From: Metallococcus carri
GTDB lineage: Bacteria; Actinomycetota; Actinomycetes; Actinomycetales; Dermatophilaceae
Assembly: GCF_011440275.1 (NCBI RefSeq)
Contig: NZ_JAAOIV010000006.1
Coordinates: 168,540-232,539, forward strand
Direction: 5' to 3'
DNA length: 64,000 nucleotides
Shown: positions 62,505-64,000 of the stretch, piece by piece
Numbering within the stretch: position 1 is the first letter of the stretch
Layout of the letters: each line of letters begins with the position of its first letter
Notes under the pieces: model-generated
Told to the model about the DNA's origin: nothing
Database searches by the model: none
The model's input: only the letters and a program-made list of their open reading frames with translations
Translations under genes and position numbers: made by a program

Positions 62505-63722
62505 ATGACCAGCCCCGCCGCCGGGTGGTACCCGGACCCGTCACAGCCATCTCGCCTGCGCTACTGGGACGGCTCGACCTGGACCGACTTCACCAAGCCG
62601 GCGCCCGCTTCGTCCACGGCAGCCGTGCAGGCGTCGACTCCTGGACAGCCGTCCTCGTCTGACTCGTCGGCGGCGCCGGCCGATCCGTACGCCGCCCAGC
62701 GTGCCGGCCAGTCCCAGCCCGCCGACCCCTACGCGGCGCAGCGCCCGCAGTCCGACCCGTATGCCGGCCGCGGCCAGTCCCAGCCCGCCGATCCCTATGC
62801 GGCGCAACGCTCGCAGGGCGGCCACGGCTACGGCCAGCAACCGCAGCCGGGTGGCCAGGGCTACGGCCAGCAACCGCAGCAGGGTCACCCGCAGTACGGC
62901 CAGTACGCCCCCGGCACCCAGGGCTCTGGACAGCCGCCGCAGTACGGCCAGTACGCACCGGGGCAGCAGCACCCCGGCCAGCAGCCGGCATACCTGCAAC
63001 AACAGCCGAACCGCAGCGGACTCGAGCAACGGGTGCACGACTTCAACGACTCGATCGCGCAAGGTTATGGTGACCAGAATTTCGGCGGCCACATGCAGGG
63101 GCAGGCCGGCGCGCGGATGGCCGAGGCGGGGCGCAATGTCCTCACCGAGCGCACGCTGATCGTCAGCCAGAAGCGCAAAATCATCGAGGTCACCAACGAA
63201 TACACGGTCTACGCCCAGGACGGGTCGACGCTCGGCGCCGTGGTCGAGGTCGGGCAGAGCGGGCTGAAGAAGGCCGTGCGGCTGATGTCGAATTACGACC
63301 AGTTCCTCACCCACAAGCTCGAGGTGCGCGACAACGGCGGCCGGGTGCTGCTGCAGCTGACCCGGCCGGCCAAGGTGTTCAAGTCGACGGTGATCGTGAG
63401 CGATCCGGGTGGCCGCGAGATCGGCCGGCTGGTGCAGCGCAATGTCTTCGGCAAGATCCGGTTCGGCCTGGAGGTCGGCGGTCAGGAGATCGGCTCACTC
63501 AACGCCGAGAACTGGCGCGCCTGGAATTTCGCGTTGCTCGATGCCCAGAACCGTGAAGTGGCCCGGGTGACCAAGACCTGGGAGGGGCTGCTGACCACCC
63601 TGTTCACCACGGCCGACAACTACGCGGTGCAGATCCATTTCGACCTCCCCGATCCGCTGCGTTCGCTATGCGTGGCTGCGGCGCTGACGATCGACACAGC
63701 GCTCAAGCAGGACGACCGGTAG
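62505..63722 (+). CDS. DUF2510 protein with LURP-one/scramblase-like domain
   Basis: The 405-residue protein has an N-terminal DUF2510 motif (GWYPDPSQPSRLRYWDGSTW), a low-complexity Gln/Gly/Pro/Tyr linker with repeated PADPYAAQR and QPQ units (about 55-170), and a C-terminal beta-barrel-like domain (RTLIVSQKRKIIEVTNEYTV and KTWEGLLTTLFTTADNYAV). That domain is of the phospholipid-scramblase/LURP-one-related kind. No membrane helix is certain. Function unknown; a role at the membrane or cell wall is plausible. Confidence 0.85.
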   Translation: MTSPAAGWYPDPSQPSRLRYWDGSTWTDFTKPAPASSTAAVQASTPGQPSSSDSSAAPADPYAAQRAGQSQPADPYAAQRPQSDPYAGRGQSQPADPYAAQRSQGGHGYGQQPQPGGQGYGQQPQQGHPQYGQYAPGTQGSGQPPQYGQYAPGQQHPGQQPAYLQQQPNRSGLEQRVHDFNDSIAQGYGDQNFGGHMQGQAGARMAEAGRNVLTERTLIVSQKRKIIEVTNEYTVYAQDGSTLGAVVEVGQSGLKKAVRLMSNYDQFLTHKLEVRDNGGRVLLQLTRPAKVFKSTVIVSDPGGREIGRLVQRNVFGKIRFGLEVGGQEIGSLNAENWRAWNFALLDAQNREVARVTKTWEGLLTTLFTTADNYAVQIHFDLPDPLRSLCVAAALTIDTALKQDDR

Positions 63723-63737
63723 CGACCTTCGGCCCGC

Positions 63738-63878
63738 GCCACCGGCACACAACGCCCACTTGGGCGATCCGCGCCACCCGAGCAGGCGGCCACCGGCACA
63801 CAACGCCCACTTGGGCGATCCGCGCCACCCGAGTAGGCGGTCACCGGCACATAACGCCCACTTGGGCGATCCGCTGAA
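63738..63878. repeat. 51-bp tandem array interrupted by an IS end
   Basis: Three copies start with ACCGGCAC(A) at 63741, 63792 and 63843 (period 51). Each contains CGCCCACTTGGGCGATCCGC, whose CGCCCA/TGGGCG halves are self-complementary. The third copy stops exactly at CCGC (63874), where IS3-type sequence begins. Confidence 0.88.
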
Positions 63879-64000
63879 CCGCCCCGGGTCTGGTGGAGGC
63901 ATCGATCCAACGAGAAGGTGGATTCATGCCAGCACCGAGGAAGTATCCGGATGAGTTGCGCCAGCGCGGTGTGCGCTTGGTGACCGATCTGCTTGAGGAC
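63875..64000 (+). mobile_element. Left end of an IS3-family insertion sequence
   Basis: From 63875 the sequence TGAACCGCCCCGGGTCTGG looks like the left terminal repeat of actinobacterial IS3-family elements. A transposase orfA start follows at 63926. The element continues past the right edge, so its right end, target duplication and intactness cannot be seen. Confidence 0.75.
63926..64000 (+). CDS. IS3-family transposase OrfA, 5' part
   Basis: The visible 25 codons start MPAPRKYPDELRQRGVRLVT, the usual start of the IS3-type helix-turn-helix protein OrfA, which binds the element's ends. GAGAAGGTGGA precedes ATG 63926. The gene runs off the window. Confidence 0.85.
   Translation, partial: MPAPRKYPDELRQRGVRLVTDLLED

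Overview
The window is high-GC actinobacterial DNA. Gene order and families point to the Micrococcales (a Dermacoccaceae- or Intrasporangiaceae-like organism), but the sequence alone does not fix the genus. Signs of this are the actinobacterial core blocks miaB-miaA-dapF-hflX, recX-recA-DUF3046, lhr-nei2-clgR-cinA-pgsA-rimO-ftsK and rnj-dapA/thyA-folA, a SAM-IV-type riboswitch, a c-di-AMP riboswitch ahead of an Rpf gene, and DUF222/HNH genes set among short dispersed repeats. I recognised no rRNA, tRNA, CRISPR array or replication origin.

Layout. 1-9.3 kb: minus-strand dinG-like helicase, lipoprotein, GH63-like glycosidase, panD and hflX; a plus-strand RsmC-like methyltransferase; then dapF and miaA. 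10.3-14.1 kb: a small leader ORF with a terminator ahead of rtcB, a MerR regulator fused to a sliding-clamp-like domain, a zinc-ribbon protein and an unknown protein. 14.1-22.4 kb: trpS behind a Trp-codon attenuator, two divergent LysR/MFS pairs, a methyltransferase, an ArsC-like protein and miaB. 22.4-36.2 kb: the DNA-repair core (recX, intein-containing recA, transglutaminase, DUF3046, lhr, nei2, clgR) followed by cinA, pgsA, rimO and a dipeptidase.

36.2-44.0 kb is accessory. A DUF222/HNH gene is bracketed by oppositely oriented repeat arrays. Next comes a tightly overlapping four-gene operon: an Lgt-like membrane transferase, a COG1964/tetraether-synthase-like radical SAM enzyme and two small membrane proteins, with a divergent MauE-thioredoxin gene. 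I consider this operon the best candidate for an undescribed system. 44-64 kb: membrane proteins and ftsK; a SAM-riboswitch-controlled class V aminotransferase; an exo/endonuclease-family protein; a satD/satE-like pair; rpf; a binding-protein-like gene; rnj and dapA; thyA and a DHFR-Nudix fusion; a PucR-type regulator divergent from a reductase/desaturase pair; a DUF2510 protein; a tandem array; and the left end of an IS3-family element inserted in that array.

Links between genes. Three DNA-repair transcripts (recA, lhr-nei2, clgR) carry RecA-NDp (PafBC-type) promoter motifs, and recA also has a LexA-like box, suggesting one DNA-damage response. Many operons are coupled by 4-nt start/stop overlaps (miaA-dapF, rimO-pgsA-cinA, the Lgt-radical SAM operon, dapA-rnj, thyA-folA). 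The 7-mer GTATGCC/GGCATAC recurs about 70 times by hand count, imposes otherwise unusual codons and looks like a selected genomic word.
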